Shown here: piece by piece, positions 10,081 through 19,724 of the stretch | Layout: every line of letters begins with the position of its first letter | How positions within the stretch are numbered: position 1 is the first letter of the stretch | Origin: Frankiaceae bacterium | Lineage (GTDB): Bacteria > Actinomycetota > Actinomycetes > JAFAQI01 | Length of the DNA: 59,682 bases | Assembly (NCBI GenBank): GCA_019239875.1 | Contig: JAFAZI010000141.1 | Span: 1 to 59,682 of the forward strand | Direction: 5' to 3' | Made by a program: the position numbers and the translations under genes | Notes under the pieces: generated by a model | The model's database searches: none | Seen by the model: only the letters and a program-made list of their open reading frames with translations | What the model was told of the DNA's origin: nothing

Positions 10081-10760
10081 GGCGCCGGCTCCGCGGAGCG
10101 ATCGGAGTCCTGGCGCTCGGGGCGCTGGCCGCCTGCAGCTCGGGAAGCAGCAGCGGCAAGGCCGTGACGCCTAACTCACGGGTCGCCACGCCGAACGCCA
10201 ACGGCTGCCTTCCGGCGCCGAAACTCGTGTCCAAGATGGCGCAGTTCCCCGCCGCGCCTGCACTGCAGATCGACCGGACGACCTACACCGCGCGGATCGT
10301 GACCAACTGCGGAACGATCATCGTGTCGCTCGACGGCAAGCATGCCCCGCAGACCGTCAACTCGTTCGCGTTCCTCGCCAAATCGAGCTTCTTCAACGAC
10401 ACGCCGTGCCACCGGCTGACCACGAGCGGCATCTACGTCCTGCAGTGCGGGGACCCGAGCGGCTCGGGGAGCGGCGGTCCGGGATACACGATCCCCGACG
10501 AGAACCTCGCCCATGCGACCTATCCGGCGGGCACCCTGGCGATGGCGAACACCGGATCGCCGCACACCGGCGGGAGCCAGTTCTTCATCGTCTACCGCGA
10601 CAGCACGAGCGGCTTGAGCCCGCTGTACACACCGTTCGGCCACATCACGTCGGGCCTCGACGTGCTGAAGAAGATCGCCGCAGCCGGTAGCAAGCCGCCC
10701 GGCGACGGAGCGCCGGTGCAGCCGGTCGCGATCGAGTCGGTCGGGGTGACCAAGGGCTGA
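10077..10760 (+). CDS. lipoprotein cyclophilin-type peptidyl-prolyl isomerase
   Basis: 227 residues from a GTG that overlaps the FKBP stop (GTGA); the open frame extends far upstream but overlaps the FKBP gene. A short signal peptide ends in a lipobox LGALAAC (lipidated Cys20), followed by a Ser/Gly linker. The cyclophilin domain has FLAKSSFFNDTPCHRL, GYTIPDENL, GTLAMANTGSPHTGGSQFFIVY and a closing GHITSGLDVLKKIA. It is probably tethered to the outer face of the membrane and translated together with the FKBP: two isomerase families in one short operon. Confidence 0.93.
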   Translation: MRRRLRGAIGVLALGALAACSSGSSSGKAVTPNSRVATPNANGCLPAPKLVSKMAQFPAAPALQIDRTTYTARIVTNCGTIIVSLDGKHAPQTVNSFAFLAKSSFFNDTPCHRLTTSGIYVLQCGDPSGSGSGGPGYTIPDENLAHATYPAGTLAMANTGSPHTGGSQFFIVYRDSTSGLSPLYTPFGHITSGLDVLKKIAAAGSKPPGDGAPVQPVAIESVGVTKG

Positions 10761-10761
10761 C

Positions 10762-10778
10762 CGGCTGTACCTCAGCCG
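10762..10778. terminator. short hairpin between convergent genes
   Basis: CGGCTG-TACCT-CAGCCG lies directly after the cyclophilin stop in the 42-bp gap to the convergent rel gene. The stem is six base pairs and no T-run follows, so it is a weak, possibly two-way, terminator candidate. Confidence 0.35.
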
Positions 10779-10802
10779 TCCGTCACGCCCTGGACGAAGC
10801 GA

Positions 10803-13145
10803 TCAGAAGCCGGACGTGACGCGGTACGCGTCGTACACACCTTCGACGCCGCGGACCGCCCGGAGCAGATGACCGAGATGCTTGGGATCGCCCATCTCGA
10901 AGGTGAACTTGGACAGAGCGACGCGATCACGCGACGTGGACACCGACGCGGACAGGATGTTGACGTGCGCGTCTGACAGCACGTGAGTCACGTCGGCGAG
11001 CAGACGGCTGCGGTCGAGCGCCTCGACCTGGATCGCGACCAGGAACACCGACCCGGCGGTCGGCGCCCACTCGACCTCCTGCATCCGGTCCGGGTGCAGC
11101 GACAGGCTGGCAACATTCGTGCAGTCGGTGCGGTGGACGGACACGCCGTGGCCACGGGTCACGAAACCGACGATCTCGTCGCCGGGCACCGGGGTGCAGC
11201 AGCGGGCGAGCTTCGCCCAAACGTCGCTGGCACCCTTCACGACCACGCCCGGGTCACCGGCGGAGCGGGCCTTCGCCTTCGTGCGGACGGTCGCCGTCTC
11301 GGTCTCTGCGATGTCGTCGACGGCACCCTCTGGGCCACCCAAGGCGGCCACGAGACGCTGGACGACGGTCTGCGCGGACAGGTGACCCTCACCAACGGCC
11401 GCATACAGCGCCGAGACGTCGGTGAACTGCAGGTCCCGGGCCAGCGTCAGCAGCGCGTCGCCTCCCATGAGGCGCTGCAGCGGAAGGCCGGCCTTGCGCA
11501 TCGCGCGGCTGATCGCGTCCTTGCCCTCGTCGATCGCGTCCTCGCGACGCTCCCGGGCGAACCACTGACGGATCTTGTTGCGGGCGCGAGCCGACTTGAC
11601 GAACGACAGCCAGTCCCGGCTCGGTCCCGCTGTCTCTGACTTCGACGTGAACACCTCGACCACGTCACCGTTGTCGAGGACGGACTCGAGTGGTACCAAC
11701 CGGCCGTTGACGCGCGCGCCGATGCAGCGATGCCCGACTTCGGTGTGAACCGAGTAGGCGAAGTCGACCGGTGTGGCACCGGCGGGCAGCCCGATCGCGT
11801 CACCCTTGGGGGTGAACACGAACACCTCCTGGGCATGCAGGTCGAATCGCAGCGAGTCGAGGAACTCCCCCGGGTCCTGCGTCTCGCGCTGCCAGTCGAC
11901 GATCTGCTTGAGCCAGGTCATCTCCTGCTCGTCGGAGTCGGACTCCTCCTTGTACTTCCAGTGCGCCGCGATGCCGTACTCGGCCCGGCGGTGCATCTGA
12001 TGAGTCCGAATCTGCACCTCGACCGGCTTGCCCTGCGGGCCGATCACCGTCGTGTGCAGCGACTGGTAGAGGTTGAACTTCGGCATCGCGATGTAGTCCT
12101 TGAACCGGCCGGGGACCGGTGACCACATCGTGTGGATGACGCCGAGTGCGGCGTAGCAGTCTCGCTCGTTCTCGACGGTGATCCGGATCCCGACGAGGTC
12201 GTAGATGTCGTCGAAGTCGCGGCCTCGGACGATCATCTTCTGGTAGATCGAGTAGTAGTGCTTCGGCCGGCCGGTCACCGCCGTCTTGATCTTGGCGGTA
12301 CGCATCTCGGTGAGGACGCGCTCGGTGACGCCGGCGAGATAGGTGTCGCGGGACGGCGCGCGCTCGGCGACCAGCCGCACGATCTCGTCGTACCGCTTCG
12401 GGTACAGCGTGGCGAACGACAGGTCCTCGAGCTCCCACTTGATGGCGTTCATGCCGAGGCGATGCGCCAGCGGCGCGTAGATCTCGAGGGTCTGCTTGGC
12501 CATCCGCTGCTGCTTGTCCGGCGGCAGCCAGCTGACGGTTCGGATGTTGTGGAGCCGGTCAGCGAGCTTGACGATCAGCACCTTCGGGTCGCGAGCCATC
12601 GCCACGACCATCTTGCGAATCGTCTCAGCCTCGGCGGACTCGCCGTACCGGACCTTGTCCAGCTTCGTGACGCCGTCCACGAGACGACCGACCTCGTCAC
12701 CGAACTCGCGCGTCACCTCCGCCAGCGACATCGCCGTGTCCTCGACGGTGTCATGCAGGAGCGCCGCGCAGAGGGTGGGCGGCTCCATGCCGAGCTCGGC
12801 GGCGATGGTCGCGACAGCGAGCGGATGCGAGATGTACGGGTCGCCACTGCGCCGCATCTGTCCGCGGTGGCATCGCTCGGCGACCTCGTACGCCCGCGCC
12901 ACGAGCCGGGTGTCTGCCTTCGGGTGGTTGGCGCGAAGCGTCTTGAGCAGCGGCTCGAGCTCCGGCGGCGGCGGGGATGACTTCGAGCCACCGAGGCGGC
13001 CGAGCCGGGCCCGGACGCGGGCAGCAGCGGCGACCTCGTGCTGGGTCTCCGGCAGGGACGGCGCGGCCGGGCCCGCGACAGCGTCGTCCGCTACGGGGAC
13101 GACGTCGTTCGCCACATGCACTCCATCCAGATTTTCTGTTGCCAA
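10803..13145 (-). CDS. rel: bifunctional (p)ppGpp synthetase/hydrolase Rel
   Basis: 780 residues. Order: HD hydrolase domain with HRGQ (93-96) and HDTVED (131-136), which keep the metal ligands; synthetase domain with YYSIYQKM and [11 protein letters not shown], where the RXKD form is typical of bifunctional long Rel enzymes; TGS domain ([24 protein letters not shown]); zinc-finger/helical region with [10 protein letters not shown]; and a C-terminal ACT domain. The intact HD site indicates both synthesis and hydrolysis of the stringent-response alarmone. The first ~60 residues are variable. It follows apt by 73 bp, in the conserved secDF-apt-rel order. Confidence 0.97.
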   Translation of the reverse strand: MATENLDGVHVANDVVPVADDAVAGPAAPSLPETQHEVAAAARVRARLGRLGGSKSSPPPPELEPLLKTLRANHPKADTRLVARAYEVAERCHRGQMRRSGDPYISHPLAVATIAAELGMEPPTLCAALLHDTVEDTAMSLAEVTREFGDEVGRLVDGVTKLDKVRYGESAEAETIRKMVVAMARDPKVLIVKLADRLHNIRTVSWLPPDKQQRMAKQTLEIYAPLAHRLGMNAIKWELEDLSFATLYPKRYDEIVRLVAERAPSRDTYLAGVTERVLTEMRTAKIKTAVTGRPKHYYSIYQKMIVRGRDFDDIYDLVGIRITVENERDCYAALGVIHTMWSPVPGRFKDYIAMPKFNLYQSLHTTVIGPQGKPVEVQIRTHQMHRRAEYGIAAHWKYKEESDSDEQEMTWLKQIVDWQRETQDPGEFLDSLRFDLHAQEVFVFTPKGDAIGLPAGATPVDFAYSVHTEVGHRCIGARVNGRLVPLESVLDNGDVVEVFTSKSETAGPSRDWLSFVKSARARNKIRQWFARERREDAIDEGKDAISRAMRKAGLPLQRLMGGDALLTLARDLQFTDVSALYAAVGEGHLSAQTVVQRLVAALGGPEGAVDDIAETETATVRTKAKARSAGDPGVVVKGASDVWAKLARCCTPVPGDEIVGFVTRGHGVSVHRTDCTNVASLSLHPDRMQEVEWAPTAGSVFLVAIQVEALDRSRLLADVTHVLSDAHVNILSASVSTSRDRVALSKFTFEMGDPKHLGHLLRAVRGVEGVYDAYRVTSGF

Positions 13146-13218
13146 TTCTAACGATCGCCAGGCGTGATTCGTTCCTGAATCGCTGATGGCGCGGCCACGG
13201 CCGTCGGCTGCCCGGCGC

Positions 13219-13752
13219 TCAGTACGTCAGCAGGGAGTGGACGTCGAGGTCTGGCAGGCGCTTCCGGCCGCCGAGGAACGTCAGTTCCATCAGGACGCTG
13301 CACCCGGAGACGACTGCACCCGCACGGCGGATCAGCGACGCCGCTGCCGCCACGGTCCCGCCGGTCGCCAGGACGTCGTCGACCAGGAGCACCCGCTCGC
13401 CGGGGACGAACGCGTCTTGATGGACCTCGATCGTCGCTTCGCCGTACTCCAGTGCGTAGGCCTGCGAGTACGTCGAGCTCGGCAGCTTGCCGTCCTTGCG
13501 GACCGGGACGAATCCGGCGCCGAAGTGATAGGCGACTGCCGCGCCGAGGATGAAGCCTCGGGCCTCGATCCCGGCGACCTTGTCAATCGTGCCACGGCCG
13601 TGGTGGCTCACGATCGCGTCCACGACAGCGGCGAAGGCAGTGTGGTCGGCGAGCAGCGGGGTGATGTCCTTGAAGCTGACTCCCGCCTCGGGGAAGTCCG
13701 GAATTTCGCGGATCCTCGCGCGCAGCAGCGCAACGAGATCGAGCGGGCTCAC
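13219..13752 (-). CDS. apt: adenine phosphoribosyltransferase
   Basis: 177 residues. The PRPP-binding signature is [18 protein letters not shown]; the flexible-loop region is [19 protein letters not shown], and [18 protein letters not shown] near the N terminus is characteristic of Apt. It salvages adenine to AMP in the cytosol. The start overlaps the secF stop by four bases (ATGA), the typical actinobacterial secF-apt coupling. Confidence 0.97.
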   Translation of the reverse strand: MSPLDLVALLRARIREIPDFPEAGVSFKDITPLLADHTAFAAVVDAIVSHHGRGTIDKVAGIEARGFILGAAVAYHFGAGFVPVRKDGKLPSSTYSQAYALEYGEATIEVHQDAFVPGERVLLVDDVLATGGTVAAAASLIRRAGAVVSGCSVLMELTFLGGRKRLPDLDVHSLLTY

Positions 13753-14963
13753 CGCCGCTTTTTGGACCGGCCGCCGCGACCGCCTGGACGGCCACCTTTC
13801 GCAGGCTTACGGCGCTGTTGGCTCGGTCGCGCTCCGGGCCGTGGTCCGACGCCCTCACGCCGCACTGCGGGCGCTGCAGGTGTGTCCTCTGCCTCGAGCT
13901 GGTCGGTGAGGGTGCCGGCCGCGAGCGGCGCCCCCACCTTCGCGGGCTGCAGCGCGCCCTCGCGAGCATCTCTCGCCTGACGGGCCGACACCCGCTTCGC
14001 GAGCTGTTGGTACGTCGGCTCGCGTTCCTTGAAGTCGCAGAGCAACGGTGTCGCGATGAAGATCGAGGAGTACGCGCCTGATGCCAGGCCGATCAGCAGC
14101 GCGACCGATAGGTCGTCGAGCGAGCCTGCGCCGAGCAGTCCGGCGCCGATCACCAGCAACCCGATGACAGGCAGCAAGGCGATGATCGAGGTGTTGATCG
14201 ACCGGACCAGGGTCTGGTTGACGGCGAGGTTCGCGGCCTGTGTGAAGGTCATCTTCGACCCGCCGGCGATCGTGGCGGTGTTCTCGCGGACCTTGTCGAA
14301 CACCACGACGGTGTCGTAGAGCGAGTAACCGAGGATGGTCAGCAGGGCGATGACGGTCGACGGGCTGACCTGCAGGCCCGACAGCGAATAGACCCCTGCC
14401 GTGATCACGAGGTCGTGGATCAACGCGATGGTCGCCGCCAGCGCCATCTTCCACTCGAACCGGATCGACAGGTAAGCGACGACGGCGATCAGGAAGATGA
14501 TCAGACCCAGGATCGCCTTGTGGGTGATCTGGCCGCCCCAGGTGGATCCCACCGTCGACGTACTGATCTCACCAACCTGGATGCCCAGCTGATCGGCGAG
14601 CGCCTGGTCGATCTTGTCGACCGGGCTGTTCGTGCCCGAGTCGACGAGCGTCTCGGTCTCGACCTGGAACCGGCGGGCGCTGCCGCTGCCGATGATGGTG
14701 GGGTTGCCGGGGTCCACACCGGTTGATTTGACTGCCGCCTGGACGTCGGCCACCGAGTGACCGTTCAGCGGGCCTGCGAAGAGGGCGCCGCCGGTGAACT
14801 CGATCGACGGGTTCAGCCCGCGGACACCGAGGCTGACGATCCCGATGATCATGATCAACCCGGAGAACGCGTACCAGATCCGACGCCGGCCGATGAAGTC
14901 CCAGGAGACCTCACCCCGGTACAGCCGGGTGGCGAGAGAGTCGTGCTGGCCGTCGCGCGCCAC
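13749..14963 (-). CDS. secF: protein translocase subunit SecF
   Basis: 404 residues from the GTG at 14963, one base after the secD stop; the longer open frame merely reads out of phase through secD. The N-terminal membrane segment is followed by NPSIEFTGGALF, the large external loop, and then five membrane helices with GYSLYDTVVVFDKVREN and the family motif around NQTLVRSINTS. SecF works with SecD and YajC to drive late translocation through SecYEG. The C-terminal ~80 residues are a polar, strongly basic tail ending RGGRSKKRR, as in many actinobacterial SecF. Confidence 0.96.
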   Translation of the reverse strand: MARDGQHDSLATRLYRGEVSWDFIGRRRIWYAFSGLIMIIGIVSLGVRGLNPSIEFTGGALFAGPLNGHSVADVQAAVKSTGVDPGNPTIIGSGSARRFQVETETLVDSGTNSPVDKIDQALADQLGIQVGEISTSTVGSTWGGQITHKAILGLIIFLIAVVAYLSIRFEWKMALAATIALIHDLVITAGVYSLSGLQVSPSTVIALLTILGYSLYDTVVVFDKVRENTATIAGGSKMTFTQAANLAVNQTLVRSINTSIIALLPVIGLLVIGAGLLGAGSLDDLSVALLIGLASGAYSSIFIATPLLCDFKEREPTYQQLAKRVSARQARDAREGALQPAKVGAPLAAGTLTDQLEAEDTPAAPAVRREGVGPRPGARPSQQRRKPAKGGRPGGRGGRSKKRR

Positions 14964-14964
14964 C

Positions 14965-16794
14965 TCAGGCCTCCCTCGTCCGCGTCCGGCGGGCTCGATC
15001 GCGATCACTCGCATCACGGGCAACTCCGGCGCGCACCTGCCCGATGCCGGTCCACTTCTTCCCCGAGTCGAACGCCTTGCTCTTCGCCAGCACCATGAGA
15101 AGCGGCTTCGTGAAGAAGAACACGATGAACAAGTCGGACAGCGTCGAGATGCCGAGCGTGAAGGCGAACCCGCGAACGTCACCGATCGACACGACGTAGA
15201 GGACGAACGCGGCCAGCAGGGAGACGGTGTCCGCGGACAGGATCGTACGACGTGCCCGTGGCCAACCGCGGTCGATCGCACTGCGCAGCCGCCTGCCCTC
15301 CCGGATCTCGTCACGGATCCGTTCGAAGAACACGACGAAGGAGTCGGCGGTGATGCCGACCGCGACGATGAAGCCTGCAATACCGGGAAGCGACAGGGTG
15401 TAGCCGACCGAGGAGTGGCCGAGCAGCGTGGTGACGGCGTACAGGATCAGACCTGACACAGCAAGCGAGCCGACCGTCACCAGCCCCAGCGCGCGGTAGT
15501 AGAGCAGCGAGAACAGAATCACCAGAGCCAGGCCGATGACACCGGCGACCAGGCCGCCGTGAAGCTGGGTGGAGCCCAAGGTCGGCGACACCTGCGTAGC
15601 CGTGGGCACCGAGAACTTCAACGGCAGCGAGCCGTACTTGAGCACGTTGGCCAGCTGCGACGCGGTCTCGTGGGTGAAGTTTCCGGAGATCTCGGTGTTG
15701 CCGCCCGGGATGCCGTCCGTCTGCGTTGCCGGCGCCGACTGCACGACCCCGTCGAGGACGATGCCAATCGCGTTGCAGCCCTTCGGCGGCGAGCAGCCGG
15801 TGTTGAAGCCGCTCTCGCCGCTGTTGGTCACCTCATACGTCTTGCGCGTGAGCGCCAGCCATGCGCTGGACCCGTGACCGGTGAACTTCAGGTCGACGAC
15901 CCACCCACCGGTTTGGTTGATGTTCGCGCTCGCGGTGGAGACGTCGGTGCCCTGCAGCGCGGCCGGGCCGAGCAAGTACTTCGAGCCGGTCGACGGCTCG
16001 CACGCAATGATGTAGTCGGTCGACAGATCGCTGCCGTTGGTCGGGTTCGAATCCTTCGAGCAGTCCCACTTCTGAAACGACTGCTGGAGCGCGGGGGTCA
16101 GCGTGGGCGCCTCGCTGCCCTTGTCCGGCTTGCTCGACGCGCCGGTGTCACTCGCATTGGGCGGCGACGCCGACACTGTCGGAGTCGGCGACCCGGCTGG
16201 CGTCGGGGTGACCGCCACCGTCGACGGCGTGGGGCTCGGGGACTTCTTCGGCTTCGCCAGCAGCGCCGCACGCACGGCGTCACCGTTGGACTGCTTGCCC
16301 TTCTTGTTGCCCGCCTTCGACGTCTGGGTGGCCTTCGGTGTCGCCGTCCCACCCTTGCCCTTGCCGGGCGACGGGCTGGTCGTCGCGGTCGGCGTGGTGA
16401 CAGGCGCCGGCACGCCGTTCGCCGCCTGGAGCACCTGGCGGAACCGCAGCAGCGCGGTCTCGCCGACAGTGTCGAGAACCTCGCGACGATTTGTCGCGCC
16501 AGGAATCGACACGACGATGTTGCTGCCGCCCTGGGTGTGCACCTCCGCGCCACTGGCACCGAGGCCGTTGACCCGCTGGCGGATGATGTTGACGGCCTGG
16601 TTGAGGTCATCCTTGGTGATCGTGCCGCCACGGATCGGTTCCGCTTTGAGGGTTACCTGGATGCCGCCACGCAGGTCGAGGCCCAGGCTCGGCGTCGCCG
16701 ACGGACCGAGGAAGACGCCGAGATAGAGCCCTACCAGTACCAGAGCGACAAAGGCGAGATAGCGGCCCGGCCGCTGCCTTACCGGTGCAGCCAC
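14965..16794 (-). CDS. secD: protein translocase subunit SecD
   Basis: 609 residues. N-terminal helix (about 12-30), conserved LGLDLRGGIQVTL (37-49), P1 domain with NIIRQRVNGLG, then C-terminal membrane helices including GIAGFIVAVGITADSFVVFFERI, the translocation helix seen in SecD/F. A low-complexity Pro/Thr/Ser/Ala/Lys insertion spans roughly residues 127-231 within the external region; such inserts occur in actinobacterial SecD but this one is long. It sits one base upstream of secF and one base downstream of yajC, an unbroken export operon. Confidence 0.96.
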   Translation of the reverse strand: MAAPVRQRPGRYLAFVALVLVGLYLGVFLGPSATPSLGLDLRGGIQVTLKAEPIRGGTITKDDLNQAVNIIRQRVNGLGASGAEVHTQGGSNIVVSIPGATNRREVLDTVGETALLRFRQVLQAANGVPAPVTTPTATTSPSPGKGKGGTATPKATQTSKAGNKKGKQSNGDAVRAALLAKPKKSPSPTPSTVAVTPTPAGSPTPTVSASPPNASDTGASSKPDKGSEAPTLTPALQQSFQKWDCSKDSNPTNGSDLSTDYIIACEPSTGSKYLLGPAALQGTDVSTASANINQTGGWVVDLKFTGHGSSAWLALTRKTYEVTNSGESGFNTGCSPPKGCNAIGIVLDGVVQSAPATQTDGIPGGNTEISGNFTHETASQLANVLKYGSLPLKFSVPTATQVSPTLGSTQLHGGLVAGVIGLALVILFSLLYYRALGLVTVGSLAVSGLILYAVTTLLGHSSVGYTLSLPGIAGFIVAVGITADSFVVFFERIRDEIREGRRLRSAIDRGWPRARRTILSADTVSLLAAFVLYVVSIGDVRGFAFTLGISTLSDLFIVFFFTKPLLMVLAKSKAFDSGKKWTGIGQVRAGVARDASDRDRARRTRTREA

Positions 16795-16795
16795 G

Positions 16796-17251
16796 TCAGT
16801 CTGCCTTCCCAGGTGTGTCCGTCGTACCGGTCTCCGTCGGGCCCGTTTCGGGCTCCGCGATCACTTCGTGGTTGCTCACGTCCGGCGCGGGCTGGTCCTC
16901 GCCGAGGTCCTCGTCCTCATCGTCACGGTTGACGCGGAGGATCGCCGCCGGCACGTAGCGGCAGTGAACGCCGGGGGCCACCTCGAGGGTGAGGTACTCG
17001 TCGTCGATCGCCACGACAGTTGCGAGCAGGCCAGCAGTGGTGATCACCTCGTCGCCGACCTCGGCGCTGCGGCGCTCTTCGATCGCGGCACGCTGCCGGT
17101 TCCGCGCCGGCCGGATGAAGACCAGGTAGGCCACCATGAACAGGACGAGGAGGACCAGGAACGGCGCGAAGCTGCCGCCCTTCTTCGTGGACCCAGTACT
17201 TCCCGTGCTCGCCGCGAGGACGTGGTTGAGCACGGTGAGGCTCGTGTGCAC
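16796..17251 (-). CDS. yajC: preprotein translocase accessory subunit YajC
   Basis: 151 residues. One membrane helix (about 28-47, FAPFLVLLVLFMVAYLVFIRP) ends in the family's FIRPARNRQ sequence, followed by the small beta domain EVGDEVITTAGLLATVVAI. The last ~45 residues are an acidic/Thr/Glu-rich tail (DDEDEDLGEDQ), longer than in the E. coli protein. YajC associates with SecDF. The 62-bp gap upstream separates it from ruvB. Confidence 0.95.
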   Translation of the reverse strand: MHTSLTVLNHVLAASTGSTGSTKKGGSFAPFLVLLVLFMVAYLVFIRPARNRQRAAIEERRSAEVGDEVITTAGLLATVVAIDDEYLTLEVAPGVHCRYVPAAILRVNRDDEDEDLGEDQPAPDVSNHEVIAEPETGPTETGTTDTPGKAD

Positions 17252-17313
17252 CGGTGTGGGTCCTCCATCGCTCAGGCGTACGGCGCAGGCATGCCCCGTC
17301 GGCCGGAGCGAGT

Positions 17314-18417
17314 CTACGTGTCGGGTTCGCCCGAGTTGCTGAATGCCGCGTCCGCGGTGTCGCCCAGCCCGGAACTCGCGGCATCACCGTCGATGTCGAA
17401 CAGGGACAAGCTCGTCGGGGCGGTCGGCGGCGGGCGCAGGCCGAGATGCGCCCAGGCTGCGGGCGTCGCCACCCGCCCACGAGGCGTGCGCGCGAGCATG
17501 CCGGCACGTACCAAGAACGGTTCCGCGACGGTCTCGACCGTCTCGGGCTCCTCGGCGACGGCGACCGCGAGCGTGGTCAGACCGACCGGCCCGCCGCCGA
17601 ACCGCCGCAGCAACGCGTCGAGCACGGCGTGGTCGAGCCGGTCGAGTCCGAGCTCGTCGACCTCGTAGACGTCGAGCGCGGCCCGGGCGATGGGGCGCGT
17701 GATCCGGCCGTCAGCTCGCACCTCGGCGTAGTCCCGGACTCGCCGCAGCAGCCGGTTGGCGATCCGCGGCGTGCCCCGCGCGCGGCTGCCGATCTCCTCA
17801 GCACCTTCTGGCGTCAGATCGACGCCGAGCAACGTGGCGCTACGCGCAAGCACGCGCTCGAGCTCGGCGGGGGTGTAGAAGTCCAGGCGCGCCACGAACC
17901 CGAAGCGGTCCCGAAGGGGGCCCGGAAGCATGCCCGCCCGGGTCGTGGCGCCGACGAGGGTGAACGGCGCGACGTCGAGCGGGATGGCGGTGGCGCCGGG
18001 ACCCTTGCCGACGACGACGTCGACCCGGAAGTCCTCCATCGCGACGTAGAGCATCTCTTCGGCGGGTCGCGCCATCCGGTGGATCTCGTCGAGGAAGAGG
18101 ACCTCCCCCTCGGCGAGCGTCGACAGCAGCGCCGCGAGGTCACCGGCTCGTTCAATGGCTGGGCCGCTCGTGATCCGAAGTGGCGTGCCGAGCTCGGCGG
18201 CGATGATCATCGCGAGGGTCGTCTTGCCGAGGCCGGGTGATCCCGCGAGCAGCACATGGTCGGGAGCGCGACCGCGACGTTTCGCGGCATCGATCACCAG
18301 TGAGAGCTGCTCGCGCACCCGTTCCTGCCCGACGAAGTCCTCGAGCCGTTTCGGGCGCAGCGCGGCATCGACGATCTCATCGTCGTCATCGGCGAGGGAT
18401 GACACGAGTTCGCTCAT
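17314..18417 (-). CDS. ruvB: Holliday junction branch migration helicase RuvB
   Basis: 367 residues from the ATG at 18417, which overlaps the ruvA stop as ATGA; an earlier in-frame ATG (18441) lies inside ruvA. Walker A is GSPGLGKTT (59-67), Walker [10 protein letters not shown] (107-115), then sensor [19 protein letters not shown] and the C-terminal winged helix with [16 protein letters not shown]. This motor powers branch migration together with RuvA. It is the last gene of ruvCAB, expected to be under the LexA-type box at 19549-19564. Confidence 0.97.
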   Translation of the reverse strand: MSELVSSLADDDDEIVDAALRPKRLEDFVGQERVREQLSLVIDAAKRRGRAPDHVLLAGSPGLGKTTLAMIIAAELGTPLRITSGPAIERAGDLAALLSTLAEGEVLFLDEIHRMARPAEEMLYVAMEDFRVDVVVGKGPGATAIPLDVAPFTLVGATTRAGMLPGPLRDRFGFVARLDFYTPAELERVLARSATLLGVDLTPEGAEEIGSRARGTPRIANRLLRRVRDYAEVRADGRITRPIARAALDVYEVDELGLDRLDHAVLDALLRRFGGGPVGLTTLAVAVAEEPETVETVAEPFLVRAGMLARTPRGRVATPAAWAHLGLRPPPTAPTSLSLFDIDGDAASSGLGDTADAAFSNSGEPDT

Positions 18418-19037
18418 GCCCGGCTCAACATCTGCAGGCACGTCTTCAGCAGCGCCGCCACGTCGGGTACGTCACCGACGGCGATCGCGGCCTCGGCCTC
18501 GGGGCCGACGGCGGCGAGCGCTTCGTCGACCTCACGGTTTCCCCAGCCGAGGTTCAGCAACGCGGAGCGGAGCTGCTCCCGCCAGGCTCCCGGGCCATCG
18601 CGCCCTGGCAGCCGAATGACGGTCGCGGCGGTCGCCGTCGTACCCAGCTTGTCCTTGAGCTCGAGCACGAGCCGCTGGGCTCCCTTGCGACCGATGCCCG
18701 GCACCAAGGTGAGCGCCCCGACGTCGTCCGTCGTCACCGCGGCGCGGATGCTGTCCGGCGAATGTGTCGCCAGCACGGCCTGTGCCAGACGTGGACCGAC
18801 GCCCGTTACACCTTGCAGCGTCTCGAAGATCGCGCGCTCGTCGTCGGACCCGAACCCGAACAACGTGAGCGAGTCCTCGCGGACGACCAGGCTCGTCGCC
18901 AGCCGGGTCTCCGATCCAGTGCGCAGGGTGGCCAGGGTGGCCGGCGTGCACTGGACGGCGATGCCGATGCCGCCGACCTCGACGATGGCAGCTTCCCCGG
19001 TGAGCCCGATGACGGTCCCGGCGACGGACGCGATCAT
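18414..19037 (-). CDS. ruvA: Holliday junction DNA-binding protein RuvA
   Basis: 207 residues. Domain I is an OB fold ([25 protein letters not shown]), domain II has two helix-hairpin-helix motifs ([16 protein letters not shown] and [23 protein letters not shown]), and domain III near residues 155-200 ([19 protein letters not shown]) contacts RuvB. It forms the tetramer that holds the four-way junction. It overlaps ruvC upstream and ruvB downstream by four bases each. Confidence 0.97.
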   Translation of the reverse strand: MIASVAGTVIGLTGEAAIVEVGGIGIAVQCTPATLATLRTGSETRLATSLVVREDSLTLFGFGSDDERAIFETLQGVTGVGPRLAQAVLATHSPDSIRAAVTTDDVGALTLVPGIGRKGAQRLVLELKDKLGTTATAATVIRLPGRDGPGAWREQLRSALLNLGWGNREVDEALAAVGPEAEAAIAVGDVPDVAALLKTCLQMLSRA

Positions 19038-19540
19038 CGGACCGCCGCCGCTTCGAGCCGGGCGAGCGCGCTACCGCGCCAGATGTGACAGATCGCGAGT
19101 GCCAACGCGTCGGCGGTGTCGGCAGGCTTCGGCACCGCGCCGAGGTTCAGCAGCCGCGTGACCATCTGACCGACCTGCGCCTTCTCCGCCCGCCCGTTGC
19201 CGGTGACCGAGGCCTTGACCTCGCTCGGGGTGTGCAGCACGACAGGTACGCCGGCGCGCGCAGCCGTAGTGATCGCGACCGCAGCTGCCTGCGCCGTACC
19301 CATCACCGTTTTGACGTTGTGCTGGCTGAACACACGCTCGACCGCGACCACATCCGGGCGGTGCAGGGTGATCCAGGTCGTCAGATGCCCTTCGAGGGCG
19401 AGCAGGCGGTGGGCGATGCCGTCCGTGCTCGGGGTGCACACGACGTCGAAGGCGACCGCGGTGAGCTTGCGGCCGGCGGTGCCGTCGACGACGCCGAGGC
19501 CACACCTCGTCAACCCCGGGTCGACGCCTAGGACGCGCAC
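19034..19540 (-). CDS. ruvC: crossover junction endodeoxyribonuclease RuvC
   Basis: 168 residues from a GTG ([14 protein letters not shown]). The four catalytic acids of the RNase H-like resolvase are present: D7, E68 (VAVERVF), D141 and D144 ([10 protein letters not shown]). It cuts Holliday junctions bound by RuvAB. A GGAGGA ribosome site lies 5-10 bases before the GTG and a perfect LexA-type operator immediately upstream of that, so the gene probably heads an SOS-controlled ruvCAB operon. Confidence 0.97.
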   Translation of the reverse strand: MRVLGVDPGLTRCGLGVVDGTAGRKLTAVAFDVVCTPSTDGIAHRLLALEGHLTTWITLHRPDVVAVERVFSQHNVKTVMGTAQAAAVAITTAARAGVPVVLHTPSEVKASVTGNGRAEKAQVGQMVTRLLNLGAVPKPADTADALALAICHIWRGSALARLEAAAVR

Positions 19541-19548
19541 TGATCCTC

Positions 19549-19564
19549 CCGAACGTATGTTCGG
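19549..19564. promoter_or_regulatory. LexA (SOS) box upstream of ruvCAB
   Basis: CCGAACGTATGTTCGG is a perfect 16-bp palindrome and matches the Gram-positive/actinobacterial SOS consensus CGAAC-N4-GTTCG exactly. It lies 9-24 bases before the ruvC GTG, directly upstream of the GGAGGA ribosome site, so LexA bound here would overlap or closely follow the promoter of ruvCAB, a known SOS operon in mycobacteria. Confidence 0.88.
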
Positions 19565-19625
19565 ACAGCGTAAGGCGGACGCGAGCGAAGCGAGCGGACC
19601 GCCACGCCGAACCCCTCCGCCGGGT

Positions 19626-19667
19626 TGTCCGAATGTGGCGCGGCTATAGCCACGCCACGTTCGGACA
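19626..19667. repeat. 42-bp near-perfect palindrome 5' of the DUF559-like gene
   Basis: Arms TGTCCGAATGTGGCG (19626-19640) and CGCCACGTTCGGACA (19653-19667) pair with a single G-T wobble, and the centre GGCTATAGCC is itself palindromic. The outer TGTCCGA/TCGGACA arms recur in the hairpin at the 3' end of the next gene (20625-20668). It may act as terminator, operator or end of a small mobile islet. Confidence 0.75.
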
Positions 19668-19724
19668 CGTTGCGGCTGTGGACGGCGTCGGACGCTCCGC
19701 TGCGTTTCGCGACATTCTCCCGCG

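Noticed and set aside
13749-15380. Long 543-residue open frame ending at the secF stop
   Set aside because: Its first part lies out of phase inside secD and is Ser/Arg-rich without family features; the SecF-like sequence begins at the GTG at 14963, one base after the secD stop.
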